Of a stretch of DNA of 64,000 nucleotides, positions 1 through 13,185 are shown piece by piece. The position numbers and the translations under genes are program-made. Location of the stretch: assembly GCF_000002985.6 (NCBI RefSeq), contig NC_003282.8, positions 11,036,001-11,100,000 of the forward strand, written 5' to 3'. Position 1 is the stretch's first letter; every line of letters starts with the position of its first letter. The notes below the pieces were generated by a model. The model saw only the letters and a list, made by a program, of their open reading frames with translations, was not told where the DNA came from and searched no databases. The DNA is from Caenorhabditis elegans (taxonomy: Eukaryota > Nematoda > Chromadorea > Rhabditida > Rhabditidae).

Positions 1-8
1 AAACTAAA

Positions 9-58
9 ACCTAATGAGACCCCAGAATACTGCCGGTATTCTGTCAGGACTCATTAGG
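9..58. repeat. Short imperfect hairpin at left edge
   Basis: Outer arms CCTAATGAG and CTCATTAGG and inner arms CAGAATAC and GTATTCTG pair around a 5-nt loop. The flanking sequence to 585 holds no gene I can support; it is the upstream region of the FKBP gene. It could be a small inverted-repeat remnant. Confidence 0.55.
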
Positions 59-585
59 TAGAGAGGAGATTCACAGAAGAAACTAAAATCGTATAGAACC
101 CGCGATGATCACATCTATCCCATGTGCACTAAATTTCCTCGTTTTTACTGGATTTTTGAATGTTTCAGTTGAAAACCAATCTGTTCCGTTTTTGGGAACG
201 GAGTGGATTGATGCCGAGGCTTTGAGGCAGCCTTTGCGAGAGATTTGGCACTCATTTTGTCTGAAATTAATTATTTATAATAGAAAAACTGAATTATTTT
301 GTAAAATTTGTAAAGAAAACGGTAAAAATCTGTTTAAAACTCGGGAAAACTCAAAAACTATGAACTATGAGTTAAAAATCCGACAAAAGTTGCGCCAACA
401 ACTTTTGCTGACCCATTACTCGTTTTCTCTGCGTCACAACGCCACGTTTGCTTGACTTTTGTTTGCACACCTTCGATTGCTCTTTTGCACTGATTTCTCT
501 GTCCATTTTTCTATTCATAACGTATTTTTTCAATAATTTTTCGTTGTATTGTGCTTCTAAAAATCAATTGTATTGTTGTAGGATC

Positions 586-1101
586 ATGAAAACCGCTGTT
601 ATCGTTGGACTTTTGTGCCTATTGGCGATCGCATATGCTGCCGATGAGCAGAAAATCGATAAATTGCAAATTGGAGTCAAGAAGCGTGCCGAGAACTGCG
701 TTCAGAAATCCAGGTAAGCTTACTCTTTTTAATTAAAATAAAAATGTTAAATTTACAGAAAGGGTGATCAATTGCACATGCACTACACCGGAACCCTTCT
801 CGATGGAACTGAATTTGATTCCAGCCGCACTCGCAATGAAGAATTCACTTTCACTCTTGGACAAGGAAATGTTAGTTTTTAAAGAAAAAACCAATATCAA
901 TAATTAAAATTGAAATTATAGGTGATCAAGGGATGGGATCAAGGACTTCTTAACATGTGCGTCGGAGAGCGTCGTATTCTCACAATTCCACCACACCTTG
1001 GATACGGAGAACGTGGAGCCCCACCAAAGATTCCAGGCAACTCTGTCCTCAAGTTCGACGTTGAGCTCATGAAGATTGACAGAGACGGAGAAGAATTGTA
1101 A
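586..1101 (+). CDS. fkb-1: Secreted/ER FKBP-type peptidyl-prolyl isomerase
   Basis: Three exons (586-713, 759-870, 922-1101) encode 139 residues. Residues 1-19 form a signal peptide ([18 protein letters not shown]), so the protein enters the secretory pathway. The rest is one FKBP domain with the family landmarks [40 protein letters not shown] and a closing FDVELMKI strand, giving the tyrosine, phenylalanine, tryptophan and isoleucine pocket of an active isomerase. Length and signal peptide match the FKBP2/FKBP13 subgroup, which acts on proline peptide bonds of proteins folding in the ER. The C-terminus DGEEL is acidic and only loosely resembles an ER-retention tetrapeptide. The start was chosen because it directly begins the signal peptide; the upstream open frame from 448 has no such support. 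The gene name is from recognition of the C. elegans protein. Confidence 0.93.
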
Positions 1102-2885
1102 ACGAACTACGGATATTTAGAAAACGTGCCTTTTGTAACTTATTCATGTTCTCAGAGTATAATTTTTTTTTGCAGTTTTTTTTTTTGTCTTTATAAACAT
1201 GCCCATTCTATATATTTGGACCGTCTGCGGCCATTGATCACAACCGCGTCTCGCTTCTCTTTATCACCTTGTATTGCACTCTGTCAGCGAAAATGATAGG
1301 GTGTGCGAGACATTTATCAATTTCCATACACCTTTTTCTCTTCTTACCTAGTAATGCCTTGCTTTCTTAGTTTTTAAGAATGATTATTTTAATCTGAAAA
1401 TCTGGAATCAACAGTTTCGTAAATATTAGAATTCAAGTATGTGGTTCCTCTGTAAATAAAAAGCACGAATCGAAAAAGGAAATGCATTTTTGAAAATGTC
1501 GAACAATAAACAAAAAATTGGAATTCTATTAGTAGAAACCCAATTAAAACTGGCATCCATGAATTATTGCACCAACGATCCGAATGCTTCTTTTCTCTTT
1601 TTTTTTGTTCATGCTCCATCCTAACAATAGTTATAAATTGAGGTCGATTCTTGCTCTTCGTTGTCTTCTCTCAACACACGAGTAAATTGAGTATTCCTTG
1701 AGAGCCTCCTGTGAGAGTATTTGTGAGCCTTGTATTTCCTTTCTCTCACTGCTTTCTTCTTCAGTTTTGATGTATAAAAGTATGAATAATAAAACTGACA
1801 TTTCGCACTGAAAATTCAACGTGGTTTCGGGAGTAATATTTGCATAATCCGTCTTCTTGAAACCAACGGAGCGTGATGGAAATTTGATAGGACTCGATAT
1901 TTTCTCTAGAATTTTGAACTTGGTTTTTTGAATTCTCTATTTTTTTGAGATCTATGATAATCTAACGCTTTTTCTGTTTGCCTACGCTTTTCGTTTTTTT
2001 TGTGTTTCTATTGACAGGCTCCCATCCCATCATTTTTCGGTGTCTGCTACTGCGACCACCACTGACAGATGTGTCATTTTCTGCATTTTTTTTTCTGTTT
2101 TCCGAATATTGATTTCTATTCGATTTTTGAGGATTAAGAATAAATCATAAAATATTAAATTATTGGTAACTGCAATTGCGACCATTTTCGGAAATCGGTT
2201 TGAAACAAGCAAAAATAATTACCGAAGCTATATAATAAAAACCACTCATAAAACGAAGTTTCTCAAATATTTGTCGGAATTTTTCTTTTTAATTTGTAAA
2301 AAATTAAAGTTTCCAAAGAAATACCGCAGATTAAAGGCGCTGCCAATTAAATAATATTATTTTCTTTTTTCAGATTTGCAAATACAACAATGAAAGTCGC
2401 GTCGAGACCATTACAAAGTATTCTAGATGCGCCTTTAAAGTTACTGTAGGGACTTTTTGTTTTCTCTTTTCGATTTTTCTACGAATGCTTTGAAACTGTT
2501 TATTGTAGAATTTTAATGTATTTTAATCAGTTTTTGCTCTTAAATAGAGTAATTCCCAATAATTTTGTATCAAATTTTACCATTATCTACAGAAATTCGT
2601 CGGTTTTTCAATACATGCTGTCTATTATTCGTTTTCAACCCCATACAGTAATATTTTTCAGCTTTCAAACAAATAAAAAGAAAAACACAACAATTCTTCA
2701 TCGATTTGCGAAGAAAAACTGCTGATCGAAATTAGTATTTATACTAAACAAGCGTCTGGAAAGTTTGTATATGACGAAGGACCACTGAAAGCAAGAGAAA
2801 ATAGAGAAATCCAAGAAATATTGTGACGCGTTGTGGAGACCCAGGACGTTAGGGGAAAGAAGACGAGAAGAAGCAGCGAGGAGCC
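1102..2885. other. Intergenic: fkb-1 3' region and kdin-1 upstream region
   Basis: No ORF here looks like a protein. A C-rich and T-rich stretch follows fkb-1. At about 2391-2452 lies a fragment of a dispersed repeat (see that entry). A TTTTTTCAG acceptor at about 2383-2391 could serve a non-coding 5' exon of kdin-1, but I cannot prove it. Confidence 0.5.
2391..2452. repeat. Fragment of a dispersed inverted-repeat family
   Basis: Contains the GTCGAGACC block and GCGCCTTTAAAG followed by TACTGTAG. The same blocks recur near 9.4, 9.7, 17.4, 21.4, 22.4, 22.6 and 26.9 kb of this window, often as inverted pairs, which identifies a mobile-element-derived non-autonomous family. Confidence 0.7.
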
Positions 2886-5800
2886 ATGGTTCAAACACTG
2901 AGAAGACCGTGGCAAGAAGCGGCAAGCAGTGCTTTTGCCGTCGCCAGTGCTCTTCCGGTGACTATGAATAGTACACAAATTGCTGAGCTCTTCGAACAGG
3001 TTATATTTTATAATTATTAATAAATTTTAAGGAAACATTTTGAATCTCAATATGCTAATCTGAATTTAATACGATTAGAAATACTTTAATCGTCAAAAAA
3101 ATCAATTTTCAAAAACCAAAATTGACAGAATGCTGTTTTATTTCGAAATTTAAGAATAAAGAAAAGTAATCACATCTTCCTAGAAATAAAACAAAGAAAA
3201 TATCCTTTGAAGATCTTTGTTCAAAGAAAAACACTGAAAACATAAATTTTATTCATTTTTTTTTAACTTTGAAATGATTCCAGGTTGAGCATGGCACCAC
3301 AGAACTCAGATGTGCACTCACCGCAGAAATATCAGCTCTCAGAAACGCTGTAAGTGCTCGAAATCGAATAAATTATTTCAAAAACAAATTTCAGAATGGA
3401 GAATCACTTCTCACAGTTGCCGTTCGATCAGGAAACACAGCAGTTGCCAAACAATTAGCACAATTGGATCCAGACGCAATTGATGAAACTGACAATGTAA
3501 GATTTCTGAAATAAAATATTTGAATACTCCAAAAAATTAATGAGCCATTTGATTTTTTTTCGAGTTGAGTTTAAAAAAAATCCTTATTCAAAAGCTGAAT
3601 TCTTTTTTCAACTGAAAATTATTTCAGGAAGGTTGGAGTGCTCTTCTGAATGCAGCTCACTGTGGTCATGTTGACATTGTTCGATTATTAATTGATAATG
3701 GAGCATCTGTTGATCAACCTGATTTAATGGGATGGAGTCCTCTTATGTGGGCAGTTTATAAAAATCATTTAGATGTGGTTGATCTACTTGTTAACGCAAA
3801 AGTAAGTTATATATATATTTAATTAGAAAAACAACGATTTTTGTTACCGGCTCATGTAAATCTTATTGACGAAGAAGACGGACTCACACCGTTAATTGTA
3901 GCTTCTGGACGTGGATTTTCACAAATTGTAGAGCGATTAATTGATTCAGATTGTCAGGTTGGATTTTATTTGAAAAAAGGAAGTATTCGTATAAAAAAAT
4001 TTCTAAATAGTCAGAGCTTCTCGTTTTCAATGTTTTTGCTATAAGAATTTATTCCAAAAATTTTTGTATCAAATTTTCAATATAATTCCAATTTATTTTT
4101 ATTTATATTTTTAGGTAAATGCCTGTGACAAATTCGGAAGTACTGCATTAATTTGGGCAGCTCGAAAAGGACATCTTCCTGTTGTACAACTACTTTTAAA
4201 TTCTGGAGCTGAGGTGGATGCAGTTGGAATGGTAATTTTTTTAGTTATTTTGAATCCTGAAACTAATTTCAATTACAGTACTCATCCACAGCTTTAATGT
4301 TGGCAACACGTGGAAACTTTATTCAAGTAGTTGAGCTTCTTCTGACACGAGAACCAAATGTTAATGTAGCTGATCAAAATGGTTTGACAGCTCTCGGAAT
4401 GGCAGCTCGTGATGGATATGCTGATATATGTGAATCTCTTATTAATTCGGGTGCTTTTGTGAATCAGTGTGATAGGTATTTTTCTAATTAGTTTTTGACT
4501 TCAACATAAATGAAATTTGCAGATTTGGAAACTGGATTCTTACGTCAGCAGTTCGAAGTGGAAATGCGGCAATTGTTAGAATGATTCTCGACAAATTTGC
4601 TGATATCAATTGTCAAGACTCTGTAGGATTTAGAATTTAAGCATTGATAAAATAAATAAAAAAGTTCAGGAAAAACGGACACCACTTCATCTGGCCATCG
4701 ATAAATCATTCAATGATATCGCCTACATTTTATTGGAGAAAAAACCGAATTTGGAACTGAAAAATAAGGTGAGGAACAAGGAGATATAATTTTTCGATTT
4801 TTTAATGTTTTTTTAAAGAAAAAGTTTGACAAAATGTTAAGAAAATTCAAAATTCCATCAAAATTGTAAAAACCGAAATTTAAAGCTTTTTTTTTTCGAA
4901 ATAATCTTTTTTTTTCAGAATATTGAAAAACAAAAAAAATTCAATTTCGATTTTTCAAAAAAAAAAGGAAATTAAATTAAAATTATCGGAAAAATCTCCT
5001 GGAAACTATTGATTAAATATACTGACTATGAACATATGTTTATTTCAATTTTAAAAAAATTAAAAAAGTTTACCTAATCAAAGAATATATTGAAAATTTG
5101 AAAATTTCCCCCGAAAAATCAAAGAATTGAAAATCTGAAATGTATGATTTTTTTGATATTCAGAAAAATTGAAAAAATTCTCTATTTCTATTTTCTAGGA
5201 CGGTGAAACTCCACTTCTTCGTGCTGCTAAATGTCGTCATGTACATCTGTGTACCTACTTGATGAGTTTCGGAGCTAAACTCGCTGCAGTTGATAATTGT
5301 GGAGATAATGCACTTCATTTGGCACTGAGAGCACGTAGTCGACGATTAACACAGGCACTTTTGTGTGAGTATTAATTTGTTTTGTAGATATTTTAAAAAA
5401 TTGAGATTTTTACAGCCAATCCATCAGATTCTCGGTTACTGTACCGACCCAATAAGCTTGGTCAGACACCGTATTCCATTGACTTATCAAATCCTCAACC
5501 TATTCTGCCACTAATTTTTGGACCAATTGATGCGGAAGATAAAATGGATACAGCTATGGGATATGATGTATATTCTAATGTTTTAGCTGATATTGGTAAA
5601 TTCCCGATATTTTCAATGAATTCATTGAATTTACTATTTTCAGTGTGTGAACCTTCTCTTTCTCTTCCACTTACAATTGGACTTTACGCCAAATGGGGAT
5701 CCGGAAAATCAGCACTTCTCGCAAAATTGAAAGAGGCAATGCACAGTTTCTCAAGGGATTGGCTTGATGGAGTTTCGCTTTCGTATGTTTAAACATTTTA

Positions 5801-8800
5801 TATAGGAAATTTTATTTTTTAAAAGTTGAATATTTCAGAGTTTCGTTTGCCTTATTCTTTGCCATATTCCTCTTTTTTGGAATGTTCTCACTAACTTTTA
5901 CAATGCTCATTGCCATTTCTAACTCAGTCACAGCATATCTCATCTCATGGTCCGTCTTTCTTCTCATTTTCATCATATTCTGTTCACTGATTGTTGTGGT
6001 TTATTATGGGGATCGCAAGAACTGGTATACTTCAATGGATGTAAGATTTTTTATATTATCTGAAAACAAAACTTTCATTTTTTCACACATTTCAGATAGC
6101 CAATTTTTTTGCACGGGTGTTCAGTCGGATCCGATTGGTTTACAACATTTTAACACTTCATGCACCGATGAACAGTGAAGATAGTGCAAGTATGCCTGTT
6201 AGGTATGATTTTGTAGATTTGCATTAAAAAATTTTATCTTGAAAATATTACGTTTCAAACCAAAAGACACATTTTGGAAATTTTCAGTTTTCTCTTTGCC
6301 GACTACCACCGTCTTTCTTCTATTGGAGGCGAGCAAGCTCTTGCTAAAATCGTGGCGACATTGTTCGAGGCAGCTGAAACTCATTTTGGAGTGCTTCCAG
6401 TTCGACTTTTCTGTTGCATGAAACCACCATACCGTAAGTTTTATAGAAATATAGTTCTCCCAAATTTCAGATAATATTTACTATTTTCCATTATCCTTTA
6501 GTGGAACATTAGGTCCTATAACTCTAGATGTTCAGAATACATTGACACTGGTTTCGGATTCACTTCTCCATTTTCACGTACTACTTATCGTAGTTTACAG
6601 CAACCAAATGCGCACCAACAAGGTTTTCAGTCAATGTTGTTGTTGTTATATACCGTTTTTATTTCTAATTTTTTGAAATGTTAAACGGTTGGAATGATTT
6701 GTGATTGTCAAAGTTTGTTTCATGTCAATTTGCATGTAGTCAAGTCAAAAGCTATAAAATGAACAGGAGCATGTGAAATTGGTGATATTCGGAAAATTCG
6801 GAGTTTTGTTGTCGTGAATAGAGTTTATTTTAAAAAAAATAAATAAAAAAATAGTGTTGTTGGTGGTCTTTTCGATTTTTCAGTTCTATTTCTGTCTCTA
6901 TTAATTTAAAAGATTGTTTTTTTTTCAGCTGGAATTCATGGATCTTTACGTCGTCACTGCGGTGTTCCCCATGTTATTCTTCTGATCGTTGCCGTCTTTC
7001 TACTAATCATGGCTCAAGTTTTTGGAACAGTTTGGCTACTTTCTGATCGAGATCCGAATAACTTCAATCTATTCATAGCAATTGCATTCCTTTGTGGATT
7101 TGTAATGATTGCCATCTATCCATTAGCATTAATTATAATGTATTCATGGACAAATGTACCAAGACGAAGAGTCAATGCAGCTGCTCGGAATGCTCATAAA
7201 TTACGATTTGAAGGTCTAATGCAAAAGTTACAGACCGAGGTAATTGTTTTTTATTTGGGAATAGTTTCAAAAATGAATATTTCAGGTTGATCTTCTTGCT
7301 GATATGATCCGATCACTCGATGCTTTCACTAGAAGTCACACACGTCTCGTTGTGGTGGTCGATGGGCTCGATAATTGTGAGCAGGAACGAATGGTTCAGA
7401 CTCTTGATGCTCTTGAGCTATTATTCTCGGCCCGCAAGCATCGCCCCTTCATCACAATTATTGCTGTGGATCCACATGTAATAGTATCTGCAATCAATCA
7501 TAATATGCATTCAGCACTGTCTGGTAAATTAAAAACTATTTTAATCAACCGATTTTGATATTTCAGGCACTGAACTCACTGGACACGACTATCTGAAAAA
7601 CATCATCAGTATGCCGTTCTATCTTCATAATTCTGCTCTTCGTCAGCTACAATCTAAACTTCGTGAAAAACGAGAATCGATGGCAGAATGGAAAGAAAGG
7701 TTCAAACGTCAAGACACATTCTATGGATCACATCTTTCATTGAGAGAAGCTGATGGAAGAACAAGCAGAAAGGTTTTTGTATATTAGTTAAAAACTGGAA
7801 TCTAATTAAAATTAAGTCATTTCAGAAGTCCACTGTTCCAAACATGAACTCGAATAGTGTGGTTGGTCGGAATATGAATGACGGAATTCTTGGCGAAGAC
7901 TACTTTTCCAATATGAATCCTCGTGCCATGCGTCGTATTGTCAATGCTTTAACTCTAACTGGACGTCTCATGAGAGCTTTTGAAATTGACTTTTCATGGA
8001 TGTCACTCGGACATTGGGTATCTCTTCTCGAACAATGGCCTTCACGAATGTGTTGGCTTATTGATAGAGCTCTTGAAGTTCACAACAATCAGCTTCTTCT
8101 ATCTGAAGTATACTATCAACTCAAGGATCACATTCCAGCTCAGGATGATTTGATGCAGCTCGACAGAAATTTGGAGAATTTTGAAGGTTTCCTAGATTCT
8201 AAAGGAATCCCATCAGCAGAGAGACTTACTGTTGGACATGTCAAGAAATTTGTCCCCTGTACCAGCAGTTTGGATCCTTATTTGAGAAAGTTGATTCGCG
8301 AGAGAAGTAAAGGATTAGTGGATATTGAAGCACAAGTTGGAAGTGCAGGAATGGCTATTCCACCGAATGCGAGACTTTTGTTTAGTGTAAGTTTCTTTTT
8401 TTTCCGATATTTGCCAGTTGGAAAATTATTTTTATGTTACAGGATGATTTAACATGGATGTCGATTGATACTCCACTTGTCGAAATGAAGCTTGATGCAG
8501 TTGTCAACCTGATCCGTAAAATAGACATTCCATCAAATCGCCTCGATTCAATTCTCGATAGATTCTATCAATTAAACTTATGTGGATTGGTTCTTGCCAC
8601 GTGTCCATTGCCAGAACTGAAGGATAGTATGCAATTACCACTTGGTGATTGGACTTTGATTCGTTTGCTTCTTGAAACTCTTAAAGTATTTGGCTCCTCT
8701 CCACCAGGACTCCGAGTGGATAAACGAAAAGCACTGACACTCCGCGAAGAGGATGAGGAAGAGGAAATTGAAGAGGCAGCAGAAGCTGCTTTGAACTCTG

Positions 8801-11020
8801 AAAAAGAGCGTGCTCCACTTCTTGGATCTGTGAGAGCTGAACAGAGAAGACGGTCCACAATTGTTCAGAATGCCACTGAGCTGAGCATTGATCACAAATG
8901 TCTTATGGAGAAGTTATCGGGAATGGATTTGAGTTAGTTTTTATTTTGAAATAATTTTTGTTTAAAATTATTTCTTTTTCAGCTGAAACCGAAGGTGATG
9001 TCAATGAAATGCATTTCTCTCATTTTTCGTCGTCAACTGATGGACCATCTCCAATGGCTGATGGATTCCTTCCAGCTTCAGTTTCTGCTGCTCCATCAGT
9101 CAGGTTTGTGAGATAAAGTTTTTAGATTTTTTAGATCAGCAATTAACAAATTTGGTTCGTATCAACTTTCGTTGATCTCATATTTTCCAGATCACCTTGG
9201 TTCTACTAGGTTATTTCCAATAAGTTAGAAATTAATATGGTTAGTCTCAGAAGTCTTTAATTTGTAGTCTAGTGACGTGGGCGATTTCATTTATAAACTC
9301 TGCATTGACTTCTTGCATGTTTTTTCTCCATATAACATTTATATTATTATCCAGTAGCGAAATTTTGCGATTTTCCCGCTAAAATTACGGTAACCGGTCT
9401 CGAAACGACAATTCTTCTTAAATACAAAAATGCGCCTTTAAAGAGTACTGTAACTTCAAACTTTTGTCGCTGTGGATTTTTAAATCGATTTTTCATAGTT
9501 TTTCTCAAGTTATTAAATTTATATTTTTTTAAATTGCTCTTTCGGCATATACATATATAGAAATTAATAAGAAATTAATATAAAAAAAACTAATAAAAAT
9601 TCTGACGAAAAATCGAAAAAAAATCCGCTTTTTGTGGAAGAAATCGAACGATCAAAAAATTGGAAAATTGAAAATCGAAAAACGAATATTTTGATTTTCT
9701 GGGAAACCGAAAAATCGAAAAATATTTTGTCGTGTCGAGACCCGGTACCGTATTTTTTGTGAAAAAAAATGTTGCGTCTGGGAGTACATGCCCCGTCACG
9801 GATTATTCGACTTTATGAGCTCTCGTAATTTCTTTTTTTTTAATGTAATATTGAAATCAATATATAAATTAACGAACAAATTAATATGATATGCACATAA
9901 ATAATAGCATGAAACATTTTCAGATTCGACGATAATATTAATGATCTGGAACGTGAAGCTTCTGACGCTGACAGTACACAATCCCGATACGATTCGAAAG
10001 AAAATCTTCTTGAAGATGAAAGAAGTGCTTCTCCACCGGCACATGTTGATTTAATGAGATTTGACAGTGGAAATACAAGGTAATAATTACAAAAAAACGG
10101 CATTGAATGTTCGATTTGGTAGACGAATGGCTTATTTCATTAATGTTACATATCCTTAGTTTTTACTCCAAAAAATATAATTTCAGCAGTGATTTCGTAC
10201 GGTCCAGTTACCGTACCTCATCGAGATATCGTAGAATGAGCCGGTAAATTCCAAGCTTTATTGCAAAAAAAATTAATTTAACGTCACGAAGACTTTTTGT
10301 GTGGTTTCTCCTTGCACTTTGGTTTAATTATTAAAAAATTCCGAAGAATGATTTTTTTGTTTGTTCAAGCTCTGAAAATGCTGCAGTGGAACCTTGAAGT
10401 GTCCGTTTTTGCCCTCTTCTTGCATCATTTTTTTCCCAATTTTTATTTGCATGCTAATTCAGCCTATTTTCAGAGGAGACTTGATGCGAGGAATGCACCA
10501 GAATGACACAATCCGAAGCAGTATGGATCAAAGTGGAACCGGAGCAGCGCCGAGCTCATCGAGTTTGATGGCATCAGATGAAGATTTGGTTGGTTTGAAG
10601 AATATTAAAAGCTCGAGGCATTAGGCCGCAAATTCTTGGCCAAGTTTAAATAAATTCTTAATTGGCAAAATTTGGGCAAAAAGTGGGCAAAACGTTGTTT
10701 AGGCCGGACTCAATTTCAGTCCAAGTTTATCCCAACACTCTTGCCAGTGTATTACACTTTAATAAATCGAAAAAAAAATTGCAAAACTTTTGCCGACTCA
10801 TTAATCTTATGAAGCCAAAAAAACTTAATAAGTCATATTTCGAGCTTCAATTATTTTGATCAAAAAAAATTAGGTGTACTGTCGTATCCGCAATTCCGTA
10901 TTTCAAATTAATTTTTTAGAAATAAATTTTCAGAACCAGCAAACTGTACAACGACGTGGTGGAGACGACTTTGAGCGTATCCAACTTGAACAACTATTCA
11001 ATCGACAATCCGATGCTTAA
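2886..11020 (+). CDS. kdin-1: Kidins220/ARMS-like ankyrin-repeat KAP-NTPase membrane scaffold
   Basis: About 24 exons encode roughly 1435 residues (stop at 10622-10624) or 1452 if the last donor at 10588 joins 10934 and stops at 11020. Order: N-terminal segment, about eleven ankyrin repeats (to about residue 460), then a KAP-family P-loop NTPase domain with Walker [10 protein letters not shown] (about 5695), two membrane segments in 5839-6030, two more at 6960-7145, and a Walker B-like [13 protein letters not shown] (about 7345). A long hydrophilic tail follows, with an acidic [15 protein letters not shown] stretch near 8750 and Ser/Arg-rich sequence. Vertebrate Kidins220 is a membrane scaffold for neurotrophin and ephrin receptors; the worm role is inferred. 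Exons: 2886-2999, 3284-3349, 3395-3496, 3628-3801, then from about 3850 (see finding), 4115-4231, 4279-4475, 4523-4622, 4670-4768, 5199-5364, 5416-5595, 5644-5782, 5839-6040, 6096-6202, 6288-6433, 6929-7239, 7286-7523, 7567-7772, 7826-8386, 8443-8932, 8983-9103, 9924-10079, 10187-10243, 10474 onward. Confidence 0.9.
9353..9790. repeat. Inverted-repeat element in a kdin-1 intron
   Basis: Lies in the 820-nt intron between 9103 and 9924. The left arm carries ACGGTAACCGGTCTCGAAACG and GCGCCTTTAAAGAGTACTGTA; the right arm carries GTCGTGTCGAGACCCGGTACC. The outer ends (cagtagcgaaatttt and its inverse near 9770) pair loosely. Degraded MITE-like copy. Confidence 0.65.
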
Positions 11021-11448
11021 ACTATTTCTCTGTATACTTAGTATTAATAATTCGTTTAAATATCCTATCATCTTAAAATACTTCCCATCTGTACGAATTC
11101 TGTGATAATTTCAATATTGCCCTAAATTAGGGAGCTTAAATTTTTTCTTTTCTTTCAAGTTTCCTTCCTTCTCATCAGCTTCAAACCGTTTCACTTTCCC
11201 CCAGTTTCTGCACGAGTGTTTCATTCAATTTTCAGTTGTTTTCATTTTTAGCTTTATCATGTTGTTTTTTTTTTGGATAGGTTCTGTGTTCCTGTCCGTG
11301 TGCCTTAATCTAAGTCAATAATCTTCCCCTCATTGATCAAATTCGAAACATGACCCTTTTTATTAGGTTTTTTTTCTCCGGTTTCACTTTCAATCATAGC
11401 AATAAAAGTTATATAGCCTTTACCTGCGGTTGTCTCGTAACTGACATA

Positions 11449-11471
11449 GGGGGGGGGGGGGGGGGGGGGGG
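11449..11471 (+). repeat. Poly-G tract (23 consecutive G)
   Basis: An uninterrupted run of 23 G on the plus strand in otherwise AT-rich DNA. Long G homopolymers in C. elegans are known to be unstable without the FANCJ-like helicase DOG-1, because they can form G-quadruplexes during replication. Confidence 0.97.
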
Positions 11472-12002
11472 AAATTATGCAATACGTACTCATGATGAAT
11501 GAAATCCGGTCTTTCAACCTGCATTATGTCAACTGAATGGAAAAGTTTTGGATGGAAGTTTACAGATTTATAGGATGTCACAATGTCAGTTTGTACGCAG
11601 CTTCCGGAGAGTTTTGGGTCATATTAAATAGAATATGGGAAATTTAAAAAAAAAATAAAAATAAGTGAGAATACTTACCGTAGTTACCAAGGAATACCAG
11701 GGCTGAAGATTTTCTGCTACAACTTTTTTCCTCTGAAAAAAAGTATTAAAAATATTCTGTTCACTTTTTCTAACTGAAATTATTTCAAATTTCACAGGGT
11801 TTTTTCATATTTTTCATGAAAACGTTTCCAACTTGCAACATTTTGGCAGCGAAATCCCATTAGCTTTGGCACCTACCGTAACCTTGGTGCAACCTCTGCC
11901 AATATCGTGGTCAATCCAGTTAGGTTAAATTACTTAATACTGGAAATTTAGGAAAAAAAAAAGTATTTTCCAATCTATTTGGAATGTAATCTGTGTTGTT
12001 TT

Positions 12003-12175
12003 ATTTCCTAACCAGCCGTGGACCGCACCTCCGGCGCGGCCCCGACTTCTGGGGCTGAAAAACTAATTTTTCTGAAATTACCGTAATCTTACAGTACTCC
12101 TACCGTACCACTATTGTACCACTACAGTACCCCGACTATATCCCTCACTAACCCCAACTCACTATCCGTCGAGAA
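12003..12175. repeat. Repeat fragment, GGCGCGGCCCCGAC / CAGTACTCCTACCGTACC type
   Basis: A GC-rich head followed by clustered CAGTACC/CCGTACC motifs. A related but diverged copy (CAGCGGGGCCTCGACTTC followed by AGTACAGTAACC) sits at 16529-16625. Both lie outside genes and look like one dispersed repeat family. Confidence 0.55.
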
Positions 12176-13185
12176 GCCAAAACTTCGCAGACTACAAACG
12201 ATGGACAAACGGAATAAACGCTTTATATATAGTAAATGATAATTTTGGTTTTAGCTGTAATTTACTATGCATCAATTTTCATGATTCAATATCAACGAAA
12301 CCTATAAACAAATCAAGTTTTCACTTTTTCTATACTTTTTTAGTTTTTTTTTTTTCAATGAAAGTTTGCAACACTTTCTCTCTTTCTGGAAACTGGATTG
12401 CGACGTGGGCGGATCTGTGTGGTTGTTATGCAAATTTGGATTCTCTACCGATTCATTCTGATGCTTTATTTCACTTTTCCACTTGACAATGGTTTCATTT
12501 CTTGATTTTCTACTGAATATAAGTTATTTCCTATATTAGTCTTGCATCCACATTGCTCTATTTGGGCAGTTATATTTAAGTATCGTTGGTTTTAACAGGA
12601 ATAGTTTAATGTGGATAAAAAAGTTCAATACTCAATTTTCACCTTTTATAATTTTGAAAGTCAACGAAAAATTATTTTTGACACTACAAGTTTTGGTTTT
12701 AATTAAGTTTCATTTGCCTGTATAGACCTATTGGTGTTCCAGACATGTGCTCTGCAGTTCTCAAAGAGTTCAAACTATTTGAAAAATTGGAAATTTGGCA
12801 GAACCCTGACCGAACATTAAAAAAAAATCTAACAACCGTCGAAGTGTTCAATTATGGAATTTGGTTAATTTGGAACTATTACAAAAGAATTGATACAGAA
12901 TATCTGTTGAAAACATGACTTGATTTTTTTCTCGAATAGAAATTTCTGAAAAAGCTTCAAAAATGAAGTAAGAATTTGGTCATCAAATTTTCCAGTATTA
13001 TTCAATCTTTTGAACTTTTCCAATTAACATTTTAGTAATTGAAATCTGTTTTGCTTTTCCAAAGTGCTCAATTACTTTTACTTCTTTGTCTCCTTCCTCT
13101 CCGCTAATTTTCCGACCATCTGTTCAAATGTTCCTCCTGCCATTTCCCATCTCAATTTGCATTTCATTTCAGGATCTTCTTCACC

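Larger units (their letters stand above)
11021..13185. other. Intergenic between kdin-1 and the small secreted gene
   Basis: Holds the likely kdin-1 3' UTR, the 23-G tract at 11449, and a repeat fragment at 12003-12175. I see no further coding sequence. The last bases end in a TTTCATTTCAG acceptor at about 13172, a probable trans-splice site for the next gene. Confidence 0.5.
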
